Shown one piece after another: positions 1-10,019 of a stretch of DNA of 60,106 nt. How positions within the stretch are numbered: the first letter of the stretch is position 1; the number at the start of each line of letters is the position of its first letter. The translations under genes and the position numbers were made by a program. The notes beneath the pieces were generated by a model. It did no database searches. It worked only from the letters and a program-made list of their open reading frames with translations, and was not told where the DNA came from. Origin of the DNA: Clostridiales bacterium (GTDB taxonomy: Bacteria > Bacillota > Clostridia > Oscillospirales > Acutalibacteraceae); the NCBI GenBank assembly GCA_022800315.1, contig JAAWQC010000013.1, positions 1-60,106 of the forward strand. Direction: 5' to 3'.

Positions 1-84
1 GCCGAAATGAGGCGACCTTTGCCGCAAGAGACCGCGCTATAATTCGTATGATAATAACCGGCGCGCCCCCTGAGCCGCTCTTTC

Positions 85-112
85 CCCCCTTTCTGGCGGA
101 TCAGAAAGGGGG
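85..112. other. Perfect 11-bp hairpin in the left intergenic region
   Basis: Arms CCCCCTTTCTG and CAGAAAGGGGG are separated by a 6-nt loop. No T-tract follows on either strand, so this is not a standard intrinsic terminator. Its role is unknown. Confidence 0.5.
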
Positions 113-235
113 TGCCCGCGCGGCATGAGCGCATAAAAAACATAACAGGTATTAGATAACTTATTTTACTATCGTACGATAGTATATCGATCACTTTTCT
201 GATAGCTGTGCTATTATGACGGCGAGGTGATCGAG

Positions 236-409
236 ATGTATTGTGAAAACCGCTATTGCGTCTATAATTTTGAGGACTACTGCACGCTGGATGAACAGAC
301 ATTGGACATACAGGGGCGCTGCGAGGAATGCCTGTATATCCCCTTTACCGATCAGCAGCTGAAAAAAGCGCGGGAGCGCTATCTGAAACAGGCCGAAAGG
401 GAAGATTAA
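236..409 (+). CDS. Small cysteine-rich protein, function unknown
   Basis: A 57-residue protein whose first 35 residues carry six Cys, in the spacing C-x4-C (3-8), a Cys before Thr-Leu, and C-x2-C after a Gly-Arg. The tail is charged and probably helical. The spacing suggests a small metal-binding (zinc-ribbon-like) fold, but no family function is known to me. I chose the ATG at 236 over the upstream in-frame GTG at 227, because GAGGTG (224-229) would be the ribosome binding site and overlaps the GTG. It stands alone before the purine operon leader. Confidence 0.6.
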   Translation: MYCENRYCVYNFEDYCTLDEQTLDIQGRCEECLYIPFTDQQLKKARERYLKQAERED

Positions 410-428
410 ATTTCAAGACGGGTGTATC

Positions 429-468
429 GGGCGGACAGCGTTCCCTTTGAGGAGGGAACCGTCCGCCC
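429..468. repeat. Intergenic palindromic repeat (GGGCGGAC...GTCCGCCC)
   Basis: Outer arms GGGCGGAC (429-436) and GTCCGCCC (461-468) enclose inner arms GTTCCCT (440-446) and AGGGAAC (453-459). The right end continues as CCTACAAT. The shape (long GC hairpin ending in a CGCCCCTA edge) resembles dispersed intergenic palindromes of GC-rich clostridia. Whether it is multicopy here cannot be told from one window. Confidence 0.5.
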
Positions 469-509
469 CTACAATAAAAATCCGACGCGTCGTCTTCCGC
501 CTGTCCTCG

Positions 510-552
510 TAGGGGCGTTATTAATGACGCGAAGCGGCATGTATGTACGCCC
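510..552. repeat. Second intergenic palindrome sharing the TAGGGGCG edge
   Basis: TAGGGGCG at 510-517 is the inverted copy of CGCCCCTA at 465-472. GGGCGT (513-518) pairs with ACGCCC (547-552). The two palindromes sit back to back in the gap between the small Cys-rich gene and the purE leader, and may be one degenerate dispersed repeat. Confidence 0.4.
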
Positions 553-650
553 GAATACAGCTGCATTTACACAAAATAAACAAAATAAATCGGCCGGTTT
601 CGACAGCCGCCTGTCACCCGTACAAATTTGACAATTGGGGAGAGGGAGAC

Positions 651-679
651 TTGCTTTCCCCGCGGGAATGCACTACAAT
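651..679 (+). promoter_or_regulatory. Promoter of the purE leader RNA
   Basis: A -35 TTGCTT (651-656) and a -10 TACAAT (674-679) are separated by 17 nt. Transcription would start near 686, immediately before the structured leader. A nearby TTGACA (628-633) has no -10 at a usable distance. Confidence 0.6.
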
Positions 680-685
680 AGAAGC

Positions 686-948
686 AGTTTCGACAGGGAG
701 GGCTGTCGTTTGACGGGAAGCGGTCCGTTATCCCGCAAACGGGAGTTTTGTGCTTTTCACCTGGAGACGGTGGGCGGAATTCGGCTGCGCCAAACCGTCC
801 AAAACTCCTGACTAAGTGAGAGGAATGACCAGTATGGTGCGGTTTCCGGCGAATTATCGGGAAAAGCATGGACATGACGGCCCCCGTGTAAGCAAAATTA
901 AGGATAAATAGGCTGCGGTGCGCCGGTACCGCAGCCTTGTTTCATTTT
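686..948 (+). ncRNA. Structured leader or small RNA upstream of purE, family not recognised
   Basis: Between a good promoter and an intrinsic terminator lie about 260 nt with consecutive helices. These are CGACAG/CTGTCG (691-696/703-708), a GGGA..CGG/CCG..TCCC hairpin (about 715-734), and a long-range helix GGAGTTTTG/CAAAACTCC (742-750/800-808) closing an inner ACGGT/ACCGT hairpin. The terminator stem is GGCTGCGGT/ACCGCAGCC at 911-936. I could not match the consensus of the guanine, PRPP, ZTP or THF riboswitches. It may be an unassigned purine-linked riboswitch or attenuator, or a free-standing RNA such as a 6S-type RNA that happens to precede purE. Confidence 0.45.
911..948 (+). terminator. 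Intrinsic terminator or attenuator before purE
   Basis: A 9-bp stem GGCTGCGGT/ACCGCAGCC with an 8-nt loop is followed by TTGTTTCATTTT. It lies about 60 nt upstream of the purE start, so it either ends the leader RNA or acts as the off-switch of the purine operon. Confidence 0.65.
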
Positions 949-1007
949 CAGCGGTATTTTCAGCGCAGCCGGCGCGGCAGGAAAGACAGAGAAGGATGGT
1001 TAAGAGT

Positions 1008-1502
1008 ATGAAAAAAGTAGCGGTTATCATGGGCAGCGACAGCGATCTGCCGGTGGTCGGCAAGGCCATTGACAAGCTGAAATCCTTCGGTATCCCGGTG
1101 GAAGCCCACGTTATGTCCGCCCATCGCACCCCGGCGGCGGCATCCGCGTTCGCCTCCGCGGCGGCGGACAACGGCTTCGGCGTCATCATCGCGGCGGCGG
1201 GGAAGGCCGCCCATCTGGCCGGCGTGCTGGCAGCCCACACCGTACTGCCGGTCATCGGCATCCCGGTGAAATCCTCCACCTTGGACGGTCTCGATTCCCT
1301 GCTGTCCACCGTGCAGATGCCCTCCGGCATCCCGGTGGCCACGGTGGCCGTGGACGGGGCAGAGAACGCCGCGATCCTGGCGGCCCAGATGCTGGCCCTC
1401 AGCGACGAAACGCTGCGGGGAGCCCTTACGCAGATGAAGAAGGACATGGCCGACGGCGTGGCGGCGAAGGACAAAAAGCTGCAGGACAGCCTGAACAAAT
1501 AA
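1008..1502 (+). CDS. purE: N5-carboxyaminoimidazole ribonucleotide mutase
   Basis: 164 residues, the usual length for PurE. It carries the N-terminal nucleotide-binding MGSDSD motif (8-13), SAHRTP (about 42-47) and the glycine/alanine-rich AAAGKAAHLAGV segment around the active-site His. The enzyme moves the carboxyl group from N5-CAIR to C4, giving CAIR. The ATG at 1008 is preceded by GAAGGATGG; an in-frame ATG at 996 is possible but has no good RBS. No purK lies beside it, so the carboxylating partner is elsewhere or absent. First gene of the eight-gene purine operon. Confidence 0.95.
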   Translation: MKKVAVIMGSDSDLPVVGKAIDKLKSFGIPVEAHVMSAHRTPAAASAFASAAADNGFGVIIAAAGKAAHLAGVLAAHTVLPVIGIPVKSSTLDGLDSLLSTVQMPSGIPVATVAVDGAENAAILAAQMLALSDETLRGALTQMKKDMADGVAAKDKKLQDSLNK

Positions 1503-1530
1503 ATAGAAAAGTATAGAGGAGGAAACCATT

Positions 1531-2241
1531 ATGACTAAAGGCGCTCAGATGTACGAGGGCAAGGCGAAAAAGGTGTTCGCCACCGACGATCCCACCCTGG
1601 TGATCGTGGACTATAAGGACGACGCCACCGCCTTTAACGGCGAGAAGAAGGGCACCATCCTGGGCAAGGGGGTCATCAACAACCGGATGTCCAACCTGCT
1701 CATGCAGATGCTGGAGCAGAACGGCGTGCCCACCCATTTCGTCAAGGAGCTCTCCGAGCGGGAGACGGTGGTCAAGAAGGTCACCATCGTGCCGTTGGAA
1801 GTAATTATCCGCAACATCGCCGCCGGTTCCTTCTCCAAGCGTTTCGGCGTGGAAGAGGGGACCGTGCTGAAGACGCCCTCCCTTGAGTTCAGCCTGAAGA
1901 ACGACGATCTGGGCGACCCGCTCATCAACGACTACCACGTGCTGTCGCTGGGCCTCGCCACCAAGGAGGAGATCGCCACCATTGCGGGATACGCCTTCAA
2001 GGTCAACGAGCTGCTGAAGGCCTTTATGCTGAAGCTGGATATCGAACTGGTGGACTTCAAGCTGGAGTTCGGCAAGACCGCCGACGGCACCATCGTGCTG
2101 GCGGACGAGATTTCCCCCGACACCTGCCGGTTCTGGGACGTCCACACCCATGAAAAGCTGGACAAGGACCGTTTCCGCCGCAACATGGGCGGTGAGGTCG
2201 AAGCGTATCAGGAGGTCATGCGCCGCCTGATGGGCGAATAA
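1531..2241 (+). CDS. purC: Phosphoribosylaminoimidazole-succinocarboxamide synthase (SAICAR synthetase)
   Basis: 236 residues, standard for bacterial PurC. It starts with the family hallmark YEGKAKKVF (about 8-16), and has RNIAAGSFSKRFGVEEG (about 94-110) and ADEISPDTCRFWD (about 191-203). It joins CAIR to aspartate with ATP in the step after PurE. The start has AGGAGG 10 nt upstream. The gap to purF holds a GC hairpin, CCGCCCCGG/CCGGGGCGG (about 2262-2286), without a T-tract, which may tune mRNA stability rather than end transcription. Confidence 0.95.
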   Translation: MTKGAQMYEGKAKKVFATDDPTLVIVDYKDDATAFNGEKKGTILGKGVINNRMSNLLMQMLEQNGVPTHFVKELSERETVVKKVTIVPLEVIIRNIAAGSFSKRFGVEEGTVLKTPSLEFSLKNDDLGDPLINDYHVLSLGLATKEEIATIAGYAFKVNELLKAFMLKLDIELVDFKLEFGKTADGTIVLADEISPDTCRFWDVHTHEKLDKDRFRRNMGGEVEAYQEVMRRLMGE

Positions 2242-2330
2242 GATTTGGTCGGTTCCCCGTACCCGCCCCGGTTGTCAGCCGGGGCGGCGCCGTTCGGGGT
2301 TATGCGTGATTTGTGTAAGGAGGACTCAAC

Positions 2331-3740
2331 ATGGGCGGATTATTCGGAGTAGCGGCAAAAGACAACTGTATCACCGACCTGTTTTTCGGGGTGGACTATC
2401 ATTCCCATCTGGGGACGCGACGCGGAGGCATGGCGGTATACAACCCTGAGACCGGCTTTGAACGGGCCATCCACAACATCGAAAACTCCCCCTTCCGCAC
2501 CAAGTTTGAGCGGGATGTGGACGAGATGTTGGGCCCAACAGGCATCGGCTGTATCAGTGACACCGACCCGCAGCCCCTCATCGTCCGCTCCCATCTGGGC
2601 AATTACGCAATCACCACAGTGGGCCGTATCAACAACATGGAGGAGCTGGTGGACCAGGCCTTCCACAACGGCAGCTCCCATTTTCTCGAGATGAGCGGGG
2701 GCAAGGTCAACGCCACCGAGCTGGCGGCCTGCCTCATCAACCAGAAGGATTCCATCGTCGAGGGCATCCAGCACGCCCAGGAGCTGATCGACGGGTCGAT
2801 GACCCTTTTGCTGCTGACCAAGGACGGCCTGTACGCCGCCCGCGACCGGCTGGGGCGCACGCCGCTGATTCTCGGCAAAAAGGACGGGGCGATGTGCGTT
2901 TCCTTTGAATCTTTTGCCTACCTCAACCTGGGGTACCGGGATGACCACTGCCTCGGGCCGGGGGAGGTGGTGCGCCTTGACGCCGAGGGGTACGAGGTGC
3001 TGGCGAAGCCCCGGAAAAAGATGAAAATCTGCGCCTTCCTGTGGACCTATTTCGGGTATCCCACCTCCTCCTACGAGGGAGTGAATGTGGAGCAGATGCG
3101 GTACGACTGCGGCCGCATCCTCGCCCAGAACGACAAGGACACGCAGGCGGATTTCGTCGCGGGGGTGCCGGACTCCGGTACCGCCCATGCCATCGGCTAT
3201 GCCAACGAATCGGGCATTCCCTTCGCCCGTCCGTTTATCAAGTACACCCCCACCTGGCCGCGCAGCTTTATGCCGCAGAATCAGGCGGTGCGCAATCAGG
3301 TGGCCCATATGAAGCTGATACCGGTGGACGCCCTGATCCGCGACAAACGGCTGCTGTTCATCGACGATTCGGTGGTGCGCGGTACCCAGATGCGGGAGAC
3401 GGTGGACTTCCTGTATGAAAGCGGCGCGAAGGAAGTGCACATCCGTCCGGCGTGCCCGCCCATCATGTTCGGCTGCAAATACCTCAATTTCTCCCGCTCC
3501 ACCTCGGATATGGACCTGATCTCCCGGTCGGTCATCCACGACCTGGAGGGGGAGAAGGGCTTCCAGTACCTCGAGGAATACTGCAACTCCCACAGCGAGC
3601 GTTACGGCGCCATGGTGGAGGGCATCTGTAAGCGTATGCGGGTGACCTCGCTGAAATTCCAGACGCTGGAGGGTATGCTGGACGCCATCGGCATTGATGT
3701 GGACGATGTGTGCACCTATTGCTGGAACGGCAAAGAATAG
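2331..3740 (+). CDS. purF: PurF-family amidophosphoribosyltransferase lacking the glutaminase Cys
   Basis: 469 residues. The PRTase domain is intact: VPDSGTAHAIGYA (about residues 279-291) and the PRPP loop LFIDDSVVRGTQ (about 342-353). The Fe-S cysteines of the Bacillus-type enzyme have likely counterparts (ICAFLW, GCKYL and the C-terminal CTYC). The N-terminal Ntn glutaminase domain is altered. The protein starts MGGLFG where an active enzyme has a processed Cys (CGVFG/CGIVG), no propeptide is encoded, and the oxyanion-hole HNGN segment reads TVGR. It should make phosphoribosylamine only from free ammonia or with another ammonia donor, or have another role. It sits in frame in the purine operon, and no second purF is present in this window. 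Confidence 0.85.
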   Translation: MGGLFGVAAKDNCITDLFFGVDYHSHLGTRRGGMAVYNPETGFERAIHNIENSPFRTKFERDVDEMLGPTGIGCISDTDPQPLIVRSHLGNYAITTVGRINNMEELVDQAFHNGSSHFLEMSGGKVNATELAACLINQKDSIVEGIQHAQELIDGSMTLLLLTKDGLYAARDRLGRTPLILGKKDGAMCVSFESFAYLNLGYRDDHCLGPGEVVRLDAEGYEVLAKPRKKMKICAFLWTYFGYPTSSYEGVNVEQMRYDCGRILAQNDKDTQADFVAGVPDSGTAHAIGYANESGIPFARPFIKYTPTWPRSFMPQNQAVRNQVAHMKLIPVDALIRDKRLLFIDDSVVRGTQMRETVDFLYESGAKEVHIRPACPPIMFGCKYLNFSRSTSDMDLISRSVIHDLEGEKGFQYLEEYCNSHSERYGAMVEGICKRMRVTSLKFQTLEGMLDAIGIDVDDVCTYCWNGKE

Positions 3741-3788
3741 AGAATACGATGATGTGATGTCCCCCGGGGACGAGAAAGGTGGAACCTC

Positions 3789-4823
3789 ATGAAAAGCGCG
3801 AGTGAGAGCTACGCCGCGGCAGGCGTAGACGTAACCGCCGGTTATAAAGCGGTGGAACTGATGAAGTCCCATGTGGCGCGGACCATGGTCCCCGGCGTGC
3901 TGTCGGGTCTGGGCGGCTTCGGCGGCCTGTTCGAGCCGGATCTGAAAGGTATGAAGCGGCCGGTACTGGTGTCGGGAACCGACGGCGTGGGCACCAAGCT
4001 GAAAATCGCTTTCCTGCTGGACAAGCACGATACGGTGGGCATCGACTGTGTGGCCATGTGCGTCAATGATGTGGCCTGTTCCGGCGCCCAGCCTCTGTTC
4101 TTCCTCGATTATATCGCCTGCGGCAAGAATTTGCCCGAGAGGGTGGAGGCTATCGTCGCAGGCGTGGCGGAGGGCTGCGTCCAGTCCGGCTGCGCCCTCA
4201 TCGGCGGTGAAACCGCCGAGATGCCCGGCTTTTATCCCGAGGACGAGTACGACCTGGCGGGCTTTTCGGTGGGTATGGCGGATTACGATAAGCTCATTGA
4301 CGGGTCGAAGGTACGTCCCGGCGACGCCCTCATCGGGGTGAAATCCAGCGGCGTGCATAGTAACGGCTTCTCGCTGGTGCGCAAGGTGTTCGGCGTGTGC
4401 GAACAGACGCTGTCGGTCCATTACGACGAACTGGGCGGCACCCTGGGCGAAACCCTGCTGACGCCGACCAAAATCTATGTGAAGCCCATCCTGTCCCTGC
4501 TGGAGCAGGTGGGTATCCACGGAATTTCCCATATCACCGGCGGCGGTTATTACGAGAATATCCCCCGCATGCTGCCCGACGGCTGTCAGGCGGTCATCGA
4601 GAAACACAAGGTGCCGGTGCTGCCCATTTTCGACCTGATTCAGAAGGTGGGGCAAATTCCCGAGCACGATATGTTCAATACCTTTAACATGGGCACCGGC
4701 CTGTGCGTCGCCGTCGCCGCCGACAAGGCGGACGAGGCGCTGCGGGTGCTGTCGGCCGCCGGTGAAGAGGGCGTGCTCCTCGGCGAGGTCAAGGCGGGGG
4801 AGAAGGGCGTGGAGCTATGCTGA
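3789..4823 (+). CDS. purM: Phosphoribosylformylglycinamidine cyclo-ligase (AIR synthetase)
   Basis: 344 residues, the normal PurM length. Seen are [14 protein letters not shown] (about 61-74), the cofactor loop [13 protein letters not shown] (about 138-150) and GVHSNGFSL (about 184-192). It closes the imidazole ring of FGAM with ATP to give AIR. GAGAAAGGTGGAACC precedes the ATG. The 3' end overlaps purN by 7 nt (ATGCTGA), which suggests translational coupling. Confidence 0.95.
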   Translation: MKSASESYAAAGVDVTAGYKAVELMKSHVARTMVPGVLSGLGGFGGLFEPDLKGMKRPVLVSGTDGVGTKLKIAFLLDKHDTVGIDCVAMCVNDVACSGAQPLFFLDYIACGKNLPERVEAIVAGVAEGCVQSGCALIGGETAEMPGFYPEDEYDLAGFSVGMADYDKLIDGSKVRPGDALIGVKSSGVHSNGFSLVRKVFGVCEQTLSVHYDELGGTLGETLLTPTKIYVKPILSLLEQVGIHGISHITGGGYYENIPRMLPDGCQAVIEKHKVPVLPIFDLIQKVGQIPEHDMFNTFNMGTGLCVAVAADKADEALRVLSAAGEEGVLLGEVKAGEKGVELC

Positions 4824-5458
4824 ACATCGCGGTGCTGGTCTCCGGCGGCGGGACCAACCTGCAGGCCCTTATCGACGCTCAGCACCGGGGGGAGATCCCC
4901 GGCGGCAGGATCGTGAAGGTCGTCGCCTCCAAACCGGGGGTATACGCCTTGGAGCGGGCGGCAAAAGCCGGTATCCCCGGCGGGGTGGTGAGGCGCAGGG
5001 ACTATGCCTCACCGGAGGAGTTCGACCGGGCGCTGATGGCGGAGCTGGACAGCTGCGGTGCCGATCTCGTCGTGCTGGCGGGGTATCTCAGCATCCTCAG
5101 TCCGTCGGTGGTCGCCCGGTACGCCAACCGGATACTCAACGTCCATCCGGCGCTGATCCCCTCCTTCTGCGGCAAAGGGTATTACGGGCTGAAGGTGCAT
5201 GAGGCAGCACTCGCCTACGGGGTGAAGGTCACCGGTGCCACCGTGCACTTCGTCAACGAAATCCCCGACGGGGGAGCCATCGTATTGCAGAAAGCGGTGG
5301 AGGTATTGCCGGACGATACGGCGGAAACCCTCCAGCGCCGGGTAATGGAACAGGCGGAATGGGAGCTGCTGCCCCGCGCGGTGGCCCTGTTCTGCGAGGG
5401 AAGGATCACGGTGGAGGGAAACCATGCCCGCATCGACGGCGGGGACCGATCGAATTAA
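4817..5458 (+). CDS. purN: Phosphoribosylglycinamide formyltransferase (10-formyl-THF dependent)
   Basis: 213 residues. N-terminal [12 protein letters not shown] (8-19) binds the substrate phosphate, [10 protein letters not shown] holds the catalytic Asn/His pair, and IPDGGAI supplies the Asp. It formylates GAR to FGAR using 10-formyl-tetrahydrofolate. Its ATG lies inside the end of purM. A non-folate PurT is not seen here. Confidence 0.95.
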   Translation: MLNIAVLVSGGGTNLQALIDAQHRGEIPGGRIVKVVASKPGVYALERAAKAGIPGGVVRRRDYASPEEFDRALMAELDSCGADLVVLAGYLSILSPSVVARYANRILNVHPALIPSFCGKGYYGLKVHEAALAYGVKVTGATVHFVNEIPDGGAIVLQKAVEVLPDDTAETLQRRVMEQAEWELLPRAVALFCEGRITVEGNHARIDGGDRSN

Positions 5459-5488
5459 AGGAAACGAGAGAAAGGAAGGATCATCGAC

Positions 5489-6199
5489 ATGCATATCCAC
5501 CCGATGAAGGACGAGTTGTCCGCCACCACCTATCCCGGCCGGGGCATCCTGCTGGGAAAGAGCGGCGACGGCAGCAAGCTGGTGATCGCTTATTTTATCA
5601 TGGGTCGGAGTGAAAACAGCCGCAACCGCGTGTTTACAGCGGAAGGCGACGGACTGAAAACCAAGGCGTTCGACGAGAGCAAAATGACCGATCCGTCGCT
5701 GATCATCTACGCGCCGGTGCGGGTGCTGGGGGACGTGACCATCGTCACCAACGGCGATCAGACCGACACCGTTTACGAGGGGATGCAAAAGGGCCTCTCC
5801 TTTGAGGACGCGCTGCGCACCCGTACCTTCGAACCGGACGGCCCCAACTACACCCCCCGCATCTCGGGGCTGGTGGAACCGAAGGCCGACCGCTACCGTC
5901 TGTCCATTCTCAAATCGGCGAACGGCGATCCGTCCTCTGTCCGGCGGTATTTCTTCGATTATAGTGATCCTCAGGCGGGAAGGGGTCATTTTATCCACAC
6001 CTATCAGCAGGACGGCGATCCCCTGCCCTCCTTTATAGGGGAACCGGCGGAGGTTATGCTGCCCGACGGCGATATCGACGTCTTCACCGCCGCGGTGTGG
6101 GATGCCATCGACGACGACAATAAGGTATCCCTGTTCACCCGTTTCATCGATCGGAAGGACGGCACGGCGGAAAGCCGCATCGTCAATAAACATGCGTAA
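5489..6199 (+). CDS. IMP cyclohydrolase, PurO-like family
   Basis: 236 residues resembling the stand-alone IMP cyclohydrolase family first known from archaeal PurO (IMP_cyclohyd). The N-terminal part reads [10 protein letters not shown] (about 12-21) and [13 protein letters not shown] (about 33-45). It would close FAICAR to IMP, the last step of the pathway. It lies directly before a formyltransferase that has no cyclohydrolase domain of its own, so together the two replace bifunctional PurH. RBS AAAGGAAGG. Family assignment is by recognition of the pattern, not by search. Confidence 0.8.
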   Translation: MHIHPMKDELSATTYPGRGILLGKSGDGSKLVIAYFIMGRSENSRNRVFTAEGDGLKTKAFDESKMTDPSLIIYAPVRVLGDVTIVTNGDQTDTVYEGMQKGLSFEDALRTRTFEPDGPNYTPRISGLVEPKADRYRLSILKSANGDPSSVRRYFFDYSDPQAGRGHFIHTYQQDGDPLPSFIGEPAEVMLPDGDIDVFTAAVWDAIDDDNKVSLFTRFIDRKDGTAESRIVNKHA

Positions 6200-6242
6200 G
6201 AGTTCCTCTACTATTCGAAATCGACAGAAAGGCGTGAGCGAC

Positions 6243-7418
6243 ATGGCGAACGAACTGCTGCTCAAATACGGCTGCAACCCCAATCAGACGCCCTCCCGAA
6301 TCTTCATGAAGGAAGGGGAGCTGCCCATCGAGGTTCTGAACGGCCGTCCCGGCTACATCAACTTTCTCGACGCCTTCAACAGCTGGCAGCTGGTGAAGGA
6401 ACTGAAGGAGACTACCGGCCTGCCCGCCGCGGCGTCCTTTAAGCATGTCAGCCCGGCGGGGGCCGCGGTGGGCCTGCCCCTGTCCGATACGCTGAAGAAA
6501 ATTTATTTCGTAGACGATCTGGAGCTGTCGCCCATTGCCTGCGCCTACGCGCGGGCGCGGGGCGCAGACCGGATGTCCTCCTACGGCGACTGGGCAGCCC
6601 TTTCCGATGTGTGCGACAGGGAAACCGCCCAGCTTCTTTTCCGGGAGGTATCCGACGGCGTCATCGCCCCCGGCTATACCGACGAGGCGCTGGAGATTCT
6701 GAAAAAGAAGCGCAAGGGCGGCTACAACGTGGTGAAGATCGATCCGTCCTACCGTCCCGCGCCGGTGGAACAGAAAGACGTGTACGGCGTCACTTTCGAG
6801 CAGGGGCGCAACGAAATGAAGATCGACGAATCCCTGCTGCAGAACCTGGTAACCGAAAACAAAGCGCTGACCGACGGGGCGAAGCGTGACCTGATCCTCT
6901 CTTTGATCGCGCTGAAATACACCCAGTCCAACTCGGTGTGCTATGCGAAGGACGGGCAGGTCATCGGCGTGGGCGCCGGCCAGCAGAGCCGCATCCACTG
7001 CACCCGTCTCGCCGGCAACAAGGCGGATGTGTGGTATCTGCGCCAGCATCCGAAGGTGCTGGGCCTCCGGTTCGTGGAGGGTATCCGGCGGGCCGACCGG
7101 GACAACACCATCGACGTGTACATCTCCGACGAATGCGAGGACGTGCTGGCCGACGGCGTGTGGCAGAACCTTTTCGCCGTGAAGCCGGAACCCCTGACCC
7201 TGCGGGAGAAGAAGGACTGGCTGAAAACCCTGACCGGGGTTTCGCTGGGTTCCGACGCGTTCTTCCCCTTCGGCGACAACATCGAGCGGGCCCACAAGAC
7301 CGGCGTCTCCTACATCGCCGAGCCGGGCGGCTCCATCCGGGACGACAACGTGATCGATACCTGCAACAAATACGGGATCGCCATGGCCTTCACCGGCCTG
7401 CGGCTGTTCCATCACTGA
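6243..7418 (+). CDS. purH: AICAR formyltransferase, single-domain (PurH C-terminal half)
   Basis: 391 residues, matching only the AICARFT part of the usual ~510-600-residue bifunctional PurH; the N-terminal MGS-like cyclohydrolase domain is absent. It has the catalytic [11 protein letters not shown] (about 63-73) and [22 protein letters not shown] (about 228-249). It formylates AICAR to FAICAR with 10-formyl-THF, which the preceding PurO-like protein would cyclise. I chose the ATG at 6243 ([10 protein letters not shown]); the open frame continues upstream inside the previous gene without a family match. Confidence 0.92.
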   Translation: MANELLLKYGCNPNQTPSRIFMKEGELPIEVLNGRPGYINFLDAFNSWQLVKELKETTGLPAAASFKHVSPAGAAVGLPLSDTLKKIYFVDDLELSPIACAYARARGADRMSSYGDWAALSDVCDRETAQLLFREVSDGVIAPGYTDEALEILKKKRKGGYNVVKIDPSYRPAPVEQKDVYGVTFEQGRNEMKIDESLLQNLVTENKALTDGAKRDLILSLIALKYTQSNSVCYAKDGQVIGVGAGQQSRIHCTRLAGNKADVWYLRQHPKVLGLRFVEGIRRADRDNTIDVYISDECEDVLADGVWQNLFAVKPEPLTLREKKDWLKTLTGVSLGSDAFFPFGDNIERAHKTGVSYIAEPGGSIRDDNVIDTCNKYGIAMAFTGLRLFHH

Positions 7419-7440
7419 TAAACAGCCGGGAGGAAGGAGC

Positions 7441-8712
<1,272 letters not shown>

Positions 8713-8720
8713 CAGAGATT

Positions 8721-8760
8721 GCAGGAGGAAAGGACAGGGTCTTTTCCTCCTGTTTCATCT
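8721..8760 (+). terminator. Terminator of the purine operon
   Basis: CAGGAGGAAA-GGAC pairs with TC-TTTTCCTCCTG around a short loop, followed by TTTCATCTT. It lies 9 nt after the purD stop. Confidence 0.75.
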
Positions 8761-8784
8761 TGCTGTAACGAGGGGGGTAACACA

Positions 8785-9558
8785 GTGACGCACGATGATC
8801 GGTATATCCGTGAAATCTGGCTGGAAGAGGGGACGAAGCCCGGCGGGTACCTCTCCCGTCTGCCGGTGGTAAAGAGCCTGCGGCAAAACGGGGGGCTGAA
8901 GCTGAACAGTCCGGTCACCTTTCTGGTGGGGGAGAACGGGTCGGGCAAATCCACCCTGCTGGAGGCGGTGGCGGTCGCTTTTGGCTTCAACGCGGAGGGC
9001 GGTTCCCGCAATTTTTGCTTTTCCACCTATGGTTCCCATTCTGAGCTGCATCGGTATCTGCGTCTCGCCAAAGGTCTGCCGCCGGAGGATGGTTTTTTCC
9101 TGCGAGCCGAGAGTTTTTATAATGTGGCCAGCTATATCGAGGAGCTGGACAGCCAGCCGGCGGCCGCCCCGCTCATCAAAGAAGCTTACGGAGGGGAATC
9201 GCTCCACGACCAGTCCCACGGCGAGAGCTTTCTGTCGCTCGCGCTGCACCGCCTGCAGGGAAACGGCCTGTATATCCTCGATGAACCGGAGGCGGCGCTG
9301 TCGCCCTCCCGTCAGATGACCCTGCTGACCCGTATCCATCAGCTGGTCAAAAACCGGTCTCAACTGATCATCGCCACCCACTCCCTGATTCTGATGGCGT
9401 ATCCCGGTGCGGATATTTATGTACTGAGCGACCGGGGGGTCACACTGACACCCTATGAGCAGACCGAGCATTATCTGATTACCCGCCGTTTCCTGAACCA
9501 GCCCCGTGCGATGATGGAACGGCTCTTTCGGGATAATTTGGATATAAACGATGTTTGA
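8785..9558 (+). CDS. AAA/ABC-type ATPase (SMC-like, soluble)
   Basis: About 257 residues with all ABC-type nucleotide motifs: Walker A GENGSGKST (about 49-57), signature SHGESFLSL (about 145-153), Walker B LYILDEPEAALS (about 162-173) and a switch His in IIATHS. There are no membrane segments and no permease beside it, so it is of the AAA_23/RecF-like soluble type rather than a transporter subunit. The role is unknown; homologues may act in DNA- or ribosome-linked processes. The start is GTG at 8785, preceded by GAGGGGGG; reading on upstream would run into the purD terminator. Its stop overlaps the -35 of the tmRNA promoter. Confidence 0.8.
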   Translation: MTHDDRYIREIWLEEGTKPGGYLSRLPVVKSLRQNGGLKLNSPVTFLVGENGSGKSTLLEAVAVAFGFNAEGGSRNFCFSTYGSHSELHRYLRLAKGLPPEDGFFLRAESFYNVASYIEELDSQPAAAPLIKEAYGGESLHDQSHGESFLSLALHRLQGNGLYILDEPEAALSPSRQMTLLTRIHQLVKNRSQLIIATHSLILMAYPGADIYVLSDRGVTLTPYEQTEHYLITRRFLNQPRAMMERLFRDNLDINDV

Positions 9559-9582
9559 CATTGGACGGCAATCTGGTATAAT
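9555..9582 (+). promoter_or_regulatory. tmRNA promoter
   Basis: -35 TTGACA (9555-9560) and -10 TATAAT (9577-9582) with a 16-nt spacer. A small leader hairpin AACCTCC/GGAGGTT (9592-9609) lies between the start site and mature tmRNA and would be removed by processing. Confidence 0.8.
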
Positions 9583-9620
9583 AGGATGACCAACCTCCAG
9601 ATGGAGGTTCCCAACGATAG

Positions 9621-9968
9621 GGGGGCGTAAAGGTTTCGACGGGGACCGGGACCCATGGTAAGCGAGTAGCGGTGCGGACCCGCTATAAAAGCCGTACTTT
9701 ATAAATTAAACAACAACAATACTGTTGCTGTCGCGGCCTAACTAGGCCGTCGTCTTGCCCCGCAGTACCGCGGGCGGGGATAAGGCGTCGATGAGCGGTG
9801 AACGTGAACAGGGGAGGGCTGCGGCCCCTGTCATGACCTGGCAGCTACCGTAACCGGAGGCCTGTCTGTCGGCTTCTGGTGAGGGGAACCCTTAACGACT
9901 GACTGCACTCGGAGAAAGCCATGGCAATCGATTTTCGGACAGGGGTTCGATTCCCCTCGCCTCCACCA
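9621..9968 (+). ncRNA. ssrA: Transfer-messenger RNA (tmRNA)
   Basis: The 5' end GGGGGCGTAAAGGTTTCGAC and the 3' end GGTTCGATTCCCC-TCGCCTCCACCA are the conserved tRNA-like halves. The acceptor stem GGGGGCG/CGCCTCC has one G-U pair, followed by A and an encoded CCA. An internal reading frame ends GCT GTC GCG GCC TAA, giving a tag ending AVAA; the probable tag is AVLYKLNNNNTVAVAA, though the resume codon is not certain. It rescues stalled ribosomes. Its last 18 nt form the left attachment site of the integrated element, which restores a complete 3' end. Confidence 0.97.
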
Positions 9969-9969
9969 A
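9951..9969 (+). repeat. Left attachment site (attL), shared with the ssrA 3' end
   Basis: TTCCCCTCGCCTCCACCAA covers the T-arm edge, acceptor strand and CCA of tmRNA, and is identical to 19988-20006. Confidence 0.9.
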
Positions 9970-9975
9970 CTTTTC

Positions 9976-10004
9976 AAAAACCCTTGATTTATCAAGGGTT
10001 TTTG
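9976..10004 (+). terminator. Element-borne terminator for tmRNA
   Basis: AAACCCTTGAT/ATCAAGGGTTT with a 2-nt loop, followed by TTG. It lies 8 nt after the CCA, inside the element, and so replaces the chromosomal ssrA terminator now displaced to 20008. Confidence 0.85.
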
Positions 10005-10019
10005 TACGTTAGAGGACGC

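Noticed and set aside
686-948. Guanine, PRPP, ZTP or THF riboswitch upstream of purE
   Set aside because: The conserved core sequences I know for these classes are not found in the leader, so no class is assigned.
2340-4667. 775-codon minus-strand open frame opposite purF and purM
   Set aside because: Histidine/glycine-rich antisense shadow without motifs; both plus-strand genes are certain.
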